A stretch of 42,766 nt of DNA from an uncultured Verrucomicrobia subdivision 3 bacterium. GTDB lineage: Bacteria > Verrucomicrobiota > Verrucomicrobiia > Limisphaerales > UBA11358. Both the position numbers and the translations under genes were made by a program. A model generated the notes under the pieces. The model was given only the letters and a program-made list of their open reading frames with translations. It was not told where the DNA came from and ran no database searches. Positions 42,645 through 42,766 of the stretch are shown in pieces (position 1 is the stretch's first letter; each line of letters opens with the position of its first letter). The stretch is taken from the NCBI GenBank assembly GCA_903875465.1, contig CAIQWB010000027.1:1-42766 (forward strand), read 5' to 3'.

Positions 42645-42766
42645 CATTTTAGCCGGCTTGCCGTTGGGAAGGCGGGAATAACTTGACCGGGCTTTTGGGA
42701 TGCGGCAGGAAGGAGTGTCCGCATCGCGGCGGAAGTCAAGACCGGTTAGTCCTTGGTGCGGCTTCC

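Overview
The window looks like chromosomal DNA of a Verrucomicrobiota bacterium, most likely of the Limisphaerales/Pedosphaera type. This is an inference from gene content: a prepilin-like protein of the H-X9-DG kind, a giant autotransporter-associated beta-strand repeat protein, a golvesin-like (xanthan-lyase C-terminal-like) domain on a glycoside hydrolase, FAD_oxidored proteins paired with glycoside hydrolases, and start codons that mostly lack a Shine-Dalgarno sequence.

Positions 1-19153 form a carbohydrate-use region. Two minus-strand gene sets share one plan. Set 1 (5574 to 121) is FAD-dependent oxidoreductase, GH43-like beta-propeller hydrolase, modular GH16; its last gene is cut by an insertion sequence that enters the window at the left edge. 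Set 2 (17543 to 11249) is GH30-like glycosidase, hexuronate-type MFS permease, a second FAD-dependent oxidoreductase, compact GH16, with gaps of only 3-6 bp. Between the sets lie the pseudopilin-like protein and the 1375-residue beta-strand repeat protein. A GH79-like beta-glucuronidase faces set 2 on the plus strand and appears to start at an ATT codon. Together the genes suggest secreted attack on a glucuronate-bearing beta-glycan and uptake of the released acidic sugar.

Positions 19267-33676 are mostly housekeeping: threonine aldolase and Xaa-Pro aminopeptidase, a DUF4139-like secreted protein, a Gfo/Idh/MocA dehydrogenase with a DegT-type sugar aminotransferase and a GT2 glycosyltransferase (surface sugar synthesis), a YihY/BrkB membrane protein, ilvN-ilvC with a clear intrinsic terminator, an HTH-metallo-beta-lactamase fusion, and a surA-like/pdxA pair.

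Positions 33677-36356 are a repeat-rich junction. There are three diverged tandem units with a 16-bp stem-loop (one now only half present), two copies of a roughly 230-bp TTAA-ended MITE-like element bracketing an alpha/beta hydrolase gene, a second 169-bp MITE-like element, and a 35-nt fragment of the 3' end of a tRNA-Gly, which looks like an attachment-site scar.

Positions 36357-42644 hold a heavy-metal RND efflux operon: a small secreted CxxC protein, a TolC-type outer membrane protein, an adaptor lipoprotein that seems to lack the coiled-coil hairpin, an extra small lipoprotein and a CusA/CzcA-type pump.

All calls come from reading the sequence; no database search was run.
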